DNA from: an uncultured Bacilli bacterium
Lineage (GTDB): Bacteria; Bacillota_I; Bacilli_A; RF39; UBA660
Assembly (NCBI GenBank): GCA_947625575.1
Contig: CANQOV010000007.1
Location: 1 to 40,505 of the forward strand
DNA length: 40,505 bases
Direction: 5' to 3'
In this document: positions 34,010 through 40,505 of the stretch, piece by piece
How the letters are laid out: every line of letters starts with the position of its first letter
Position numbering within the stretch: the first letter of the stretch is position 1
Translations under genes and position numbers: made by a program
The notes under the pieces: generated by a model
Told to the model about the DNA's origin: nothing
Seen by the model: the letters and a program-made list of their open reading frames with translations, nothing else
Database searches by the model: none

Positions 34010-36091
34010 ATGGAAGAGGCAATATTAAAAATTTTAGATGTTCAAAGAAATAATGCAATAGATGTTAAGCAACTTTATAAAAGAGTTGGATATAGTAATG
34101 TTAGTTTTGATGAGTTTTGTAAAGTTATTGATGAGATGTCTAAAGATAAAAAAATATATAATACAGGACATGGTTATACATTAAATCCTTTTGTTTTGGG
34201 TACGTATCACTGTAATAAGTATAATGAAGAGTATGTTAGTTATCAAGATAAAAAGATTACTATTAAGTCTAATAATAAGTATAAGTGTTTAGATAAAGAT
34301 TTAGTTTTAGTTAGGATAACTGATTTTAATACGTATACGGGAAATATTAAAGAGATTGTTAAAAGACATGGGATAGTTGGAGAAGTTAAGACTTCTAAAA
34401 ATGTTAAGTATGTTGTTTGTAATGATGATGTTTATTTGATTGATAGAAATGATATAGTTGATGGGACAATTGTTGGTGTTTTGGTTGAAGATGTAAAAAG
34501 TGGAAGATTTTATAGGGCGAAAGTTGATACAATTCTTGGACATAAGACTGATCCAGATGTTGATTTAAGAGAGATTTTATATAATTATGATTTTATTGTA
34601 GGTTTTTCAAAAGAAATAGAAAAAGAGTTAGAAGATGTTCCTGTTGCTATTAGTGATAGTGATATTGTTGGAAGAAAAGATTTAAGAAGCAAGATGATTT
34701 TTACAATTGATGGCGATGATACGAAAGATATAGATGATGCGATTAGTTTAGATATTTTGGATAATGGTAATTATTTGTTGGGGGTACATATTGCAGATGT
34801 TGCTCACTATGTTAAAGAGGGAAGTGCAATTGATTTAAGAGCAAGAGATAACGCCACTAGTGTGTATATGCCAGGAAGTGTTAATCCAATGTATCCTAGA
34901 AAGTTATCTAATGGGATATGTTCATTAAATCCTGATGTTGATAGATTAGCTATTAGTTGTATGATGGAACTTGATAGTAATGGAAAAATTGTTAATAAAG
35001 ATATTTTTAAGAGTGTAATTCACTCAAGAAAACAAATGACTTATAAAAAAGTTAATTCAATTTTAGAAAAGAATATTGTGCCAGATGATTATGTAGAATA
35101 TAAAGATGTTTTAAGAGCAATGAATAAACTTGCTAAGATTTTACATGATGAAAGAGAAAAAAGAGGGGCTTTGGAGTTTTTCTCTCAAGAGATTAAGATT
35201 TTAGTAGATGATAATGGAAAACCGATACAAATTAGTCAAAGAGAAAGTGGCGAGGGTGAAAAGTTAATTGAAGAGTTTATGTTGCGTGCTAATGAAACAG
35301 TAGCTACTTATTTGCAAGATTTGGGTGTTCATAGTATTTATCGTGTTCATGATTTGCCAGATGTAGATAGATTAAAAAAGGTAATAGAAATATTAAAAAA
35401 TTATGGAAATGATATAAAGTTTAAAGCAAGTGGAAAGAATTTGGGATTTGTTAAAGATGTTGTCGATTGGTTAAAAGATTCTAAAAATAGAGATATTTAT
35501 TCAATGATGATATTAAGATGTATGGCAAAGGCTTGTTATAAGACGATTAATATAGGACATTTTGGTGTAGGTATTAGTGCTTATAAAAAGGAGGCTTACA
35601 CACATTTTACTTCTCCAATTAGAAGATATCCTGATACTTGTATTCATAGAATTCTTACTGCTGTTTTAGACGGTGAGATTGAAAAGGTATATCAAGATGA
35701 GTTTTTAGAGTTGTTAAATGAGATATGCTATAATTCGTCTTTAAAAGAGATTGATTCAGAAAAGGCAGAAAGAGAAGCTAATAAAATGAAAGCAGCAGAA
35801 TATATGCAAGGGTTTATTGGCAGTTGCTATAAAGGACGCATAAGTGGATTTACAAAAAGTGGTATGTTTGTTATGTTGCCTAATTTGATTGAGGGAAGAC
35901 TTGATTTTAGAGAGCTAGATGGTTTCTATTATTATGATATGGATAGGGAAATCATTGTGGAAGAGAAAACACATAAAGTGTATAGACTGGGAGATAAGAT
36001 AGATGTTTGTGTTATAAGATCATCAAAGGAAGATAGAGAGATAGATTTTGCTTTGGATAACAAACATGTAAATGTAAGGAAGAAAGATTGA
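34010..36091 (+). CDS. rnr: Ribonuclease R
   Basis: ATG 34010 after GGAGGG gives MEEAILKILDVQRNNAIDVK, 693 residues; the track's 16 extra residues lie in the terminator and promoter. Order: N-terminal helix-turn-helix, cold-shock-like domains (GVLVEDVKSGRFYRAKV), the RNB catalytic domain with FTIDGDDTKDIDDAISL (metal-binding Asp cluster) and HFTSPIRRYPDTCIHR, and a C-terminal S1 domain (YKGRISGFTKSGMFVMLPNL). RNase R is a 3'-5' exonuclease for structured RNA and works with SmpB-tmRNA in clearing stalled messages. smpB starts just after its stop. Confidence 0.95.
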   Translation: MEEAILKILDVQRNNAIDVKQLYKRVGYSNVSFDEFCKVIDEMSKDKKIYNTGHGYTLNPFVLGTYHCNKYNEEYVSYQDKKITIKSNNKYKCLDKDLVLVRITDFNTYTGNIKEIVKRHGIVGEVKTSKNVKYVVCNDDVYLIDRNDIVDGTIVGVLVEDVKSGRFYRAKVDTILGHKTDPDVDLREILYNYDFIVGFSKEIEKELEDVPVAISDSDIVGRKDLRSKMIFTIDGDDTKDIDDAISLDILDNGNYLLGVHIADVAHYVKEGSAIDLRARDNATSVYMPGSVNPMYPRKLSNGICSLNPDVDRLAISCMMELDSNGKIVNKDIFKSVIHSRKQMTYKKVNSILEKNIVPDDYVEYKDVLRAMNKLAKILHDEREKRGALEFFSQEIKILVDDNGKPIQISQRESGEGEKLIEEFMLRANETVATYLQDLGVHSIYRVHDLPDVDRLKKVIEILKNYGNDIKFKASGKNLGFVKDVVDWLKDSKNRDIYSMMILRCMAKACYKTINIGHFGVGISAYKKEAYTHFTSPIRRYPDTCIHRILTAVLDGEIEKVYQDEFLELLNEICYNSSLKEIDSEKAEREANKMKAAEYMQGFIGSCYKGRISGFTKSGMFVMLPNLIEGRLDFRELDGFYYYDMDREIIVEEKTHKVYRLGDKIDVCVIRSSKEDREIDFALDNKHVNVRKKD

Positions 36092-36092
36092 T

Positions 36093-36533
36093 ATGGGGAT
36101 TTTAAATAAAAAAGCAAGGTTTAATTATTTTGTTTTGGAAGAGTTGGAGTGTGGAATTGAACTTTTTGGTAATGAGGTAAAATCTATTAAAGAGGGAAAT
36201 TGCAATATAAAAGATAGTTATGCTGTTGTTAAAAATAATGAAGTATATCTTTTGAATATGTTTGTTAAGAAGTATAAGGAAGCCTCTATTTTTGCCTCTG
36301 ATGAAACAAGGTCAAGAAAGTTGCTTTTGCATAAGAAAGAGATTTTGAAGTTAAGGGATAAAGTTAATATTGAGGGATATACTTTGGTGCCACTTAAGCT
36401 TTATTTTGTAAAGGGAAGAGTAAAGGTTTTACTTGGAGTTTGTAAGGGTAAGAAAAATTATGATAAAAGAGAGAGCTTAAAAAAGAAAGATATTGCAATG
36501 CAAATTGAAAAGGAAACAAAGGTGCGTTTTTGA
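36093..36533 (+). CDS. smpB: SsrA-binding protein SmpB
   Basis: 146 residues: NKKARFNYFVLEELECGIEL, GNEVKSIKEGNCNIKDSYAV, YTLVPLKLYFVKGRVKVLLG, then GKKNYDKRESLKKKDIA, the oligonucleotide-binding barrel and the basic tail of SmpB. It escorts alanyl-tmRNA to stalled ribosomes. It starts two bases after rnr, with its partner RNA ssrA 770 bases downstream. Confidence 0.96.
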   Translation: MGILNKKARFNYFVLEELECGIELFGNEVKSIKEGNCNIKDSYAVVKNNEVYLLNMFVKKYKEASIFASDETRSRKLLLHKKEILKLRDKVNIEGYTLVPLKLYFVKGRVKVLLGVCKGKKNYDKRESLKKKDIAMQIEKETKVRF

Positions 36534-36583
36534 TTTGTTGCAAATTTGTTGAAAATATGTTAAAACTATAATTGGGTGATACT

Positions 36584-37258
36584 ATGGAAAGCGATGAGAA
36601 ATTAAGAGTTAAAAAGGTTATGACAAAACAGGCATTATTTTTGTTGGTTGTAGCTGTTTTGGTATTTGGGGTTGGAACAAGTTATGCACTTTATAGTTTT
36701 TCAGGTGTTATTAGAGGTGGTAAGGAAAATACAGTGTCAACTTGTGCAATTAATTTAGATATTTCGGAAGAAAATCCGATTAATTTAAGTGCTACTTATC
36801 CTATTAGTGATGCAAAAGCTGCTAGTCTTACCCCATATACTGTTACGATGAATAGAGAGGGTAGTAATTGTAAGGCTATTTCTTATACTTTTACAATGCA
36901 AAATTTGTGTGATGTTTGTGAAAAAACGGATAATATTTGTACAAGTGGCGATAACACGCTTAATTGTTCTAGTGAATATTTGATAAATCCAGATATGATA
37001 AAGTATAAAGTTGTTGATACAACTTCTAATCAAGATTACTCTGGAAGTGATCCTGTTTCTAATATGAGTATTCAATCTGTTCTTGATGATGCTACTACTA
37101 GCAGAACATATGAAATAAGATTATGGATTAGTAGTGAAGCAGGTAATGATGATATTTATGTTAAAGGTAGCGAAGATAAATATTTAGTTGACGAAAATGG
37201 TATGTTTGTTGGAAAAAATTATGCTACCAGATTAAAGATTGATGTTCAGGCTAATTAG
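36584..37258 (+). CDS. Cysteine-rich exported protein with SipW-type signal
   Basis: ATG 36584 follows GGGTGAT by four bases and gives MESDEKLRVKKVMTKQALFL, 224 residues (the track adds four). One hydrophobic segment ends GVGTSYALYSFSGVIRG, almost the same signal end as in the phase-variable gene (VGTSYALF). The mature part is beta-rich and holds six cysteines (STCAI, SNCKA, LCDVCEK, NICTS, LNCSS), enough for three disulfides. No catalytic motif is recognised. It sits between smpB and ssrA, normally neighbours, so it may have been inserted here. Probably a surface or pilin-like protein. Confidence 0.6.
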   Translation: MESDEKLRVKKVMTKQALFLLVVAVLVFGVGTSYALYSFSGVIRGGKENTVSTCAINLDISEENPINLSATYPISDAKAASLTPYTVTMNREGSNCKAISYTFTMQNLCDVCEKTDNICTSGDNTLNCSSEYLINPDMIKYKVVDTTSNQDYSGSDPVSNMSIQSVLDDATTSRTYEIRLWISSEAGNDDIYVKGSEDKYLVDENGMFVGKNYATRLKIDVQAN

Positions 37259-37263
37259 AGTTA

Positions 37264-37292
37264 TTTACTTTTTGTCTAAAAAATGTTATAAT
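37264..37292 (+). promoter_or_regulatory. Promoter of ssrA
   Basis: TTTACT (37264-37269), 17 bases, TATAAT (37287-37292) with the extended TGt. Predicted start near 37299-37302, matching the tmRNA 5' end. Confidence 0.8.
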
Positions 37293-37301
37293 GTAGTCCA
37301 T

Positions 37302-37648
37302 GGGGCTGCAATGGGTTCGACAGAAGTTAAATGGTTAAAATGGCAAGTAGATGGCAATCTATAAATGCAAAATTAAAAATAACTGGAAACAGAAATCAAT
37401 TAGCTTTCGCTTAATTTAATTGCGAATCGCTTCTTTTATTTCCTTTCCTACGGGAGATATAAGAGGCTCATTTTTAGTAGGATATAAAGTAGCTTTGTTC
37501 TAGAGTTATTTTGAATTTTTTAGGACTTACTGTCAAGATGGATTGTTAATCTCCGATACTTGATGGGACATTTAAAGATTAACTAAACTTGTAGAAGTTT
37601 TAATTTGTTGGCTTTTGGACAGGAGTTCGATTCTCCTCAGCTCCACCA
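37302..37648 (+). ncRNA. ssrA: Transfer-messenger RNA (tmRNA)
   Basis: The 5' end GGGGCTGCAATGGGTTCGAC and 3' end GAGTTCGATTCTCCTCAGCTC with an encoded CCA form the alanyl-tRNA-like domain: GGGGCTG pairs with CAGCTCC including one G-T pair. About 347 bases, the usual size. The tag frame lies at 37367-37414. tmRNA with SmpB frees stalled ribosomes and marks the unfinished protein for proteases such as ClpXP; clpP is also in the window. Confidence 0.96.
37367..37414 (+). other. tmRNA proteolysis-tag reading frame
   Basis: From the resume codon GCA the frame reads AKLKITGNRNQLAFA then TAA. The hydrophobic end LAFA is in the range of known Clp-targeting tag ends (LAA, LAFA). The tag starts with Ala as usual; the middle is more basic than in Bacillus. 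Confidence 0.85.
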
Positions 37649-37696
37649 TTGACGAATCTATTCGAACTTTTTTCGAATATTGATATAAAAAGATAG

Positions 37697-37750
37697 CCCC
37701 ATAGGTTATTTTGATATACTTGTCAAAATACCTAGGGGTTTAATATTTTT
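37697..37750 (+). terminator. Long intrinsic terminator after ssrA
   Basis: CCCC-TAGGT-ATTTTG pairs with CAAAAT-ACCTA-GGGG, with two one-base bulges on the 5' side, then TTTAATATTTTT. Confidence 0.8.
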
Positions 37751-37767
37751 GGCATAAAGAAATTGTT

Positions 37768-38355
37768 ATGGAGATGAGATATGTGAAATATGTAGGAACA
37801 AAAAATATAGAAACAAATAGATTATTCTTAAGAAAGCTAACTGTAGAAGATGCGTATAATGCTTTTAAAAATTGGTGTAATAAAGATAATGTAGACAAAT
37901 ACGTTTTGTGGAAAAAACATGAAACTGTTGATATAACACTAAAACAATATGAGAATTGGGTTTTAGAATACGAAAATCCTAAAACTTTTAGATGGATTGT
38001 TGAATTAAAAGAGAATAAAGAAGTAATTGGTACTATTGATGTATCAACTAAATTTTTACAGTATGGAACATGTGAAATTGGATATTGTTATGGAGATGAA
38101 TTTTGGAATAAAGGATATGCAACAGAATCTTTGAGGGCTGTTATAAAATATTTATTTGAAGAAGCTGATGCAGAATTAATTTGTGCAGAATATATGAGTA
38201 ATAATCCAGCAAGTGGTAAAGTTATGGAAAAATCAGGAATGAAATATGAGGGCATATTAAGAAGTAGAGTTGTTGACAAAGATAACAAAAGAAATGATTT
38301 AATATCTTATTCAATAACTAAAGAAGAATATTTTAATAGTAAAAGTTGTAAATAA
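37768..38355 (+). CDS. RimJ/RimL-type GNAT acetyltransferase
   Basis: 195 residues from ATG 37768. GTG 37783 (VKYVGTKNIETNRL) is an alternative start with GGAG nine bases upstream, whereas ATG 37768 has no clear ribosome site. The family pattern is strong: TNRLFLRKLTVEDAYNAFKN, VIGTIDV, EIGYCYGDEFWNKGYATESL (acetyl-CoA loop), NPASGKVMEKSGMKYEGILR. Such enzymes acetylate protein N-termini or small molecules, sometimes antibiotics. It is the first gene after ssrA, a common insertion point, and belongs to the accessory tail. Its last codons are part of the repeat at 38341. Confidence 0.85.
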   Translation: MEMRYVKYVGTKNIETNRLFLRKLTVEDAYNAFKNWCNKDNVDKYVLWKKHETVDITLKQYENWVLEYENPKTFRWIVELKENKEVIGTIDVSTKFLQYGTCEIGYCYGDEFWNKGYATESLRAVIKYLFEEADAELICAEYMSNNPASGKVMEKSGMKYEGILRSRVVDKDNKRNDLISYSITKEEYFNSKSCK

Positions 38356-38453
38356 CTTCTACATCGCACCAATGTAGTATTACACAAACTTCCTGTTTGT
38401 TCGTTGATATTTTGGAAGAGGTATATACTCTTTTTTTATGCATTTTTATTTAA
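38341..38453 (+). repeat. Structured intergenic repeat, copy R1
   Basis: About 113 bases, similar to 39446-39562. It contains a hairpin AAGTT/AACTT, CTACAT/ATGTAG, the shared ACCAATGTAGTATTA, ACAAAC/GTTTGT, and a long-range stem AGTAT-TAC with GTAT-ATACT that ends in seven T, so it can end transcription. It overlaps the end of the acetyltransferase gene. Confidence 0.65.
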
Positions 38454-38479
38454 TTACTGCATATAATAATATTAGATAC

Positions 38480-38508
38480 TTGACGTACGTAAAAAAGTAC
38501 GTTATCAT
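38480..38508 (+). promoter_or_regulatory. Toxin-antitoxin promoter with operator palindrome
   Basis: TTGACG (38480-38485), 17 bases, TATCAT (38503-38508). Between and over them, ACGTAC (38483-38488) and GTACGT (38497-38502) form an inverted repeat, a likely binding site for the YefM or YefM-YoeB repressor. Confidence 0.7.
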
Positions 38509-38527
38509 ATAAATGAGGTGATTAATA

Positions 38528-38785
38528 ATGAGTACAATAAATATAACTAATGCTAGAGCAAACTTATATCAATTGGTATCAGATGTTAATGTTGGTTTTA
38601 ATCCTATTACTATCGTAAATAATAAAGGAAAAAATGCTGTATTAATATCGGAAGATGAATGGAAAAATATTGAAGAAACGTTATTTTTATCAAGTATTCC
38701 TGGTTATGTAGATAATATTAATAATATAAGAAAAAATGAAGATTGGAAATCAGCAAAACAATATGATAAGGATGAAGAATGGTAG
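38528..38785 (+). CDS. yefM: Antitoxin of the Phd/YefM family
   Basis: 85 residues after GAGGTGAT. The N-terminal Phd/YefM DNA-binding domain reads INITNARANLYQLVSDVN, then ITIVNNKGKNAVLISEDEW; the charged C-terminal part (NNIRKNEDWKSAKQYDKDEE) should wrap the toxin. It neutralises the YoeB toxin and represses its own promoter. It overlaps the toxin gene by seven bases, the classic arrangement. Confidence 0.9.
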   Translation: MSTINITNARANLYQLVSDVNVGFNPITIVNNKGKNAVLISEDEWKNIEETLFLSSIPGYVDNINNIRKNEDWKSAKQYDKDEEW

Positions 38786-39054
38786 ATATATATACAATTA
38801 AATTTTCTAAACAGGCAGAAAAAGATAAATTAAAACTAAAAAATTCTAATCTTGATAAAAATTGTAAAAATATATTAAATCTAATGATGGAAAATCCTTT
38901 TTGTTATCCACCATCATATGAAAAATTAACTGGTGAATTATCAGGACTTTATTCTAGAAGAATTAATAGACAACATCGAATTGTTTATGAAGTAGATGAA
39001 GAAAAAAAAGAAATTCATATTATTAGAATGTGGACTCATTATGATAAAATTTAG
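38779..39054 (+). CDS. yoeB: Toxin of the YoeB/Txe family
   Basis: 91 residues: YTIKFSKQAEKDKLKLKNSN, NPFCYPPSYEKLTGELSGLY, SRRINRQHRIVYEVDEE and an end RMWTHYDKI. The Glu, Arg, His and Tyr pattern (YEKL, SRRI, HRIVY, HYD) is that of YoeB, a ribosome-dependent mRNA endonuclease held in check by YefM. It looks intact and full length. Such pairs often ride on mobile or accessory DNA, as the location after ssrA also suggests. Confidence 0.9.
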   Translation: MVDIYTIKFSKQAEKDKLKLKNSNLDKNCKNILNLMMENPFCYPPSYEKLTGELSGLYSRRINRQHRIVYEVDEEKKEIHIIRMWTHYDKI

Positions 39055-39081
39055 TTATGGCTTTACTTTTAATAGACTAAT

Positions 39082-39090
39082 TGTTATAAT
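39082..39090 (+). promoter_or_regulatory. Extended -10 upstream of the decayed fragment
   Basis: TGtTATAAT, a perfect extended -10, with AGAGG following before ATG 39123. It suggests an expressed gene once began here. Confidence 0.45.
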
Positions 39091-39122
39091 AAAAACCAAT
39101 TTTTTGAGAGGAAAAAATTATA

Positions 39123-39430
39123 ATGAAAGATTATTCATTAAATATTTATGATTCTAAGACATTTATATTGTCTTATAAAATGAAAAAATTGAAAACATGA
39201 AATTGAGTGTTAGTAAAAAGGCTATTAAACAAAATAGAATTACAAAAGAGTGAAAATAAGGAGCCATTTAATATAAATAATATTGATAACTATTCGTTAA
39301 GCATTTAAAAACATTAAAAAATAATATTCAAAGAATTTTTTCATTTGGATTTAAGGAAGACGAAACTATATTAGAAGATACAACAAAGAAAAAGGTAAAA
39401 TGTTATTAGAAATTGATATAAAATTATAAA
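39123..39430 (+). pseudogene. Probable decayed gene fragment
   Basis: A promoter and a loose ribosome site lead to ATG 39123, but the frame stops after 25 codons (MKDYSLNIYDSKTF...). Pieces that look coding continue in other frames (NIQRIFSFGFKEDETILEDT) with stops between them and no start. This fills most of the 39055-39610 gap. I do not recognise the family. A short real peptide of 25 residues cannot be excluded. Confidence 0.4.
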
Positions 39431-39445
39431 TTTTTAATTTGTGAG

Positions 39446-39562
39446 AAAAGTTGTAGATAACTTTTTTACCTTCACCAATGTAGTATTAAACCAATTTTTC
39501 GTTTGTTTATATATATTTTGTGAGAGGTTAATACTCTTTTTTTGTTGCGTTTTATTTTTAAA
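39446..39562 (+). repeat. Structured intergenic repeat, copy R2
   Basis: Diverged copy of R1: AAAAGTT/AACTTTT hairpin, ACCAATGTAGTATTA identical, then a long-range stem AGTATTAAACC with GGTTAATACT followed by seven T. It begins with AAAAGTTGTAGATAA, comparable to the last codons of the acetyltransferase plus stop in R1. Confidence 0.65.
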
Positions 39563-39576
39563 ATTGATAGTAGATA

Positions 39577-39585
39577 TGTTATACT
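39577..39585 (+). promoter_or_regulatory. Extended -10 promoter of the class I amidotransferase-like gene
   Basis: TGtTATACT, about 26 bases before the GTG start; no clear -35. Confidence 0.5.
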
Positions 39586-39610
39586 TAAATTGTAAGGTTG
39601 TGGTATTATT

Positions 39611-40327
39611 GTGAAACCTATTATTGGAATTATTCCTAGAGGTTATTCGAATCTTGATCAAAATGGTAATGTTATATCTAACTTTATATGTTTTCAAGAA
39701 AAAATTAGAACGAATTTGATAAAAGCTGGTGGAATTCCTATTGGAATATTACCACCACAATTAGTGGAATATAGTCAAAGTATTCCAAGTAAACTTCCAC
39801 TTTTAACTTCTTTAGAAAAACAAATGTTAATAGATCAGATAAAATTATGTGATGGTATTTTATTCCCGGGTGGAAGTAAGCGATTTGAGTGTGATATGTT
39901 TATTTTAGATTATGCCTTGAAACATGATATTCCTATATTGGGAATATGTTTAGGGATGCAAACATTTACATTTGTTGATGAAGAGGGCAATTATAATTTA
40001 AATGTTGAAAGAATTGTTGGTAATTTTAATCATGGAAATTATAATAATAATGTATTTCATGAAGTAACTATATCTAAAGATTCTAAATTGTATCAAATTT
40101 TAGGTAAAAGTACTTTTATTGTTAATAGTACGCATTTAATGAGAATAAATAATTCAGGAACTTTTACTATTTATGGATATAGTAGCGATGGAGTACCGGA
40201 ATTAATTGAAAGACATGATAAAAAATTTGCTATAGGTGTCCAGTGGCATCCAGAAGGTTTAGTAGCAAATGATCCTGATCAAGCTAAATTATTTGAAGCT
40301 TTTGTAGAAGCTTGTAAAATTAAATAA
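39611..40327 (+). CDS. Class I glutamine-amidotransferase-like hydrolase (peptidase C26, PuuD-like)
   Basis: 238 residues from GTG 39611, with AAGG upstream. Catalytic Cys in PILGICLGMQTF near residue 114, then His and Glu in FAIGVQWHPEGL near 217; the N-terminus MKPIIGIIPRGYSN and CDGILFPGGS fit the family of gamma-glutamyl-GABA hydrolases and related C26 peptidases. In the cytoplasm it would cut a gamma-glutamyl bond; the substrate is unknown. There are no partner genes for putrescine breakdown here, so PuuD itself is not claimed. A terminator follows. Confidence 0.85.
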   Translation: MKPIIGIIPRGYSNLDQNGNVISNFICFQEKIRTNLIKAGGIPIGILPPQLVEYSQSIPSKLPLLTSLEKQMLIDQIKLCDGILFPGGSKRFECDMFILDYALKHDIPILGICLGMQTFTFVDEEGNYNLNVERIVGNFNHGNYNNNVFHEVTISKDSKLYQILGKSTFIVNSTHLMRINNSGTFTIYGYSSDGVPELIERHDKKFAIGVQWHPEGLVANDPDQAKLFEAFVEACKIK

Positions 40328-40358
40328 ATTTTGATGTAATTGGAATTTTAGTTTTATA

Positions 40359-40383
40359 AAAATGCACAGTGATTGTGCATTTT
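40359..40383 (+). terminator. Intrinsic terminator of the amidotransferase-like gene
   Basis: AAAATGCACA, loop GTGAT, TGTGCATTTT. Confidence 0.85.
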
Positions 40384-40399
40384 ATGTCGAAAAAGAATA

Positions 40400-40436
40400 A
40401 AAAATGCACAATATTTGGCAATTATTGTGCATTTTT
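40400..40436. terminator. Second hairpin with the same arm, possibly for a convergent gene
   Basis: AAAAATGCACAAT, an 11-base loop, ATTGTGCATTTTT. It shares the arm AAAATGCACA with the terminator just before it. Confidence 0.6.
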
Positions 40437-40441
40437 ATTAT

Positions 40442-40487
40442 GTTTGACCGTTAAAGGTCAAACAAAAAACTACCGGCTATGCCGGTA
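40442..40487. repeat. Two tandem hairpins at the right edge
   Basis: GTTTGACC/GGTCAAAC (40442-40463), then AAAAAAC, then TACCGGC/GCCGGTA (40471-40487), which is GC-rich for this DNA. They may belong to the end of a mobile element or an RNA leader cut by the edge. Identity unknown. Confidence 0.4.
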
Positions 40488-40505
40488 TGAATATAATAGC
40501 AGTAG

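Noticed and set aside
38341-39562. Integron attC sites for the R1 and R2 repeats
   Set aside because: The hairpins end in T runs like terminators, no consistent RYYYAAC/GTTRRRY core pair is seen, and no integrase is present.
39434-39697. 87-residue minus-strand ORF
   Set aside because: Antisense to repeat R2, the promoter and the start of the amidotransferase-like gene; low-complexity composition and no family resemblance.
1-40505. CRISPR array, reverse transcriptase, integrase or transposase gene
   Set aside because: No regularly spaced repeats and no recognisable proteins of these kinds on either strand.
1-40505. Mycoplasma-type genetic code
   Set aside because: TGA ends several well-defined genes (CarD-like, rnr, smpB, ybxB) and RF2 is present.

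Overview
The window is very AT-rich DNA from a walled, low-GC Gram-positive bacterium. It is most likely an uncultured gut member of Bacilli close to the RF39, Erysipelotrichales or Mollicutes branches. The evidence is TGA used as a stop codon with an intact prfB, the secE-nusG-rplK-rplA-rplJ-rplL-ybxB-rpoB-rpoC order, WhiA, FtsEX with a PcsB/CwlO-like hydrolase, FemX and tandem YitT. The exact lineage is inference. No rRNA or tRNA gene, CRISPR array, integrase, transposase or reverse transcriptase was found.

Layout. 1-4345: a CarD-like regulator, an acetyltransferase, a DUF1653 protein, prfB with its programmed +1 frameshift, and two YitT membrane proteins. 4346-8970: a four-gene operon of TasA/camelysin-like exported proteins whose last member is an 894-residue repeat protein with a C-terminal NPYTGD-plus-membrane anchor. 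9013-11829: ftsE-ftsX and an M23 hydrolase (division-site wall hydrolysis). 11855-14520: a large exported LamG plus lectin/sulfatase-like protein whose 5' end carries a G10 homopolymer that puts the start codon out of frame with the rest, which fits a phase-variable gene in the OFF state. 14560-25990: secE-nusG, the L11-L1 and L10-L12 operons with two L1-binding mimics and an L10 leader, ybxB and rpoBC. 25999-32641: gap and a TGS/uridine-kinase-like nucleoside kinase on the minus strand, clpP and a lipid kinase on the plus strand, then whiA and femX on the minus strand. 32708-37750: a Ca2+/cation antiporter, secG, rnr, smpB, a cysteine-rich exported protein and ssrA (tmRNA); rnr, smpB and ssrA form a ribosome-rescue and RNA-decay group that feeds ClpP. 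37768-40505: an accessory tail with an acetyltransferase, a YefM-YoeB toxin-antitoxin pair, a decayed fragment, two copies of a ~115 bp structured repeat, a class I glutamine-amidotransferase-like hydrolase and a string of hairpins.

Several themes link the regions. Promoters often have an extended -10 (TGnTATAAT-like) and start transcription only about 10-15 bases before the start codon. Exported proteins with cysteines carry them in even numbers (2, 4, 6, 6), which suggests disulfide bonding outside the cell. The strongest candidates for something new are the phase-variable surface protein and the TasA-like operon with its own anchored repeat protein. All family calls are from reading motifs; no database search was run.
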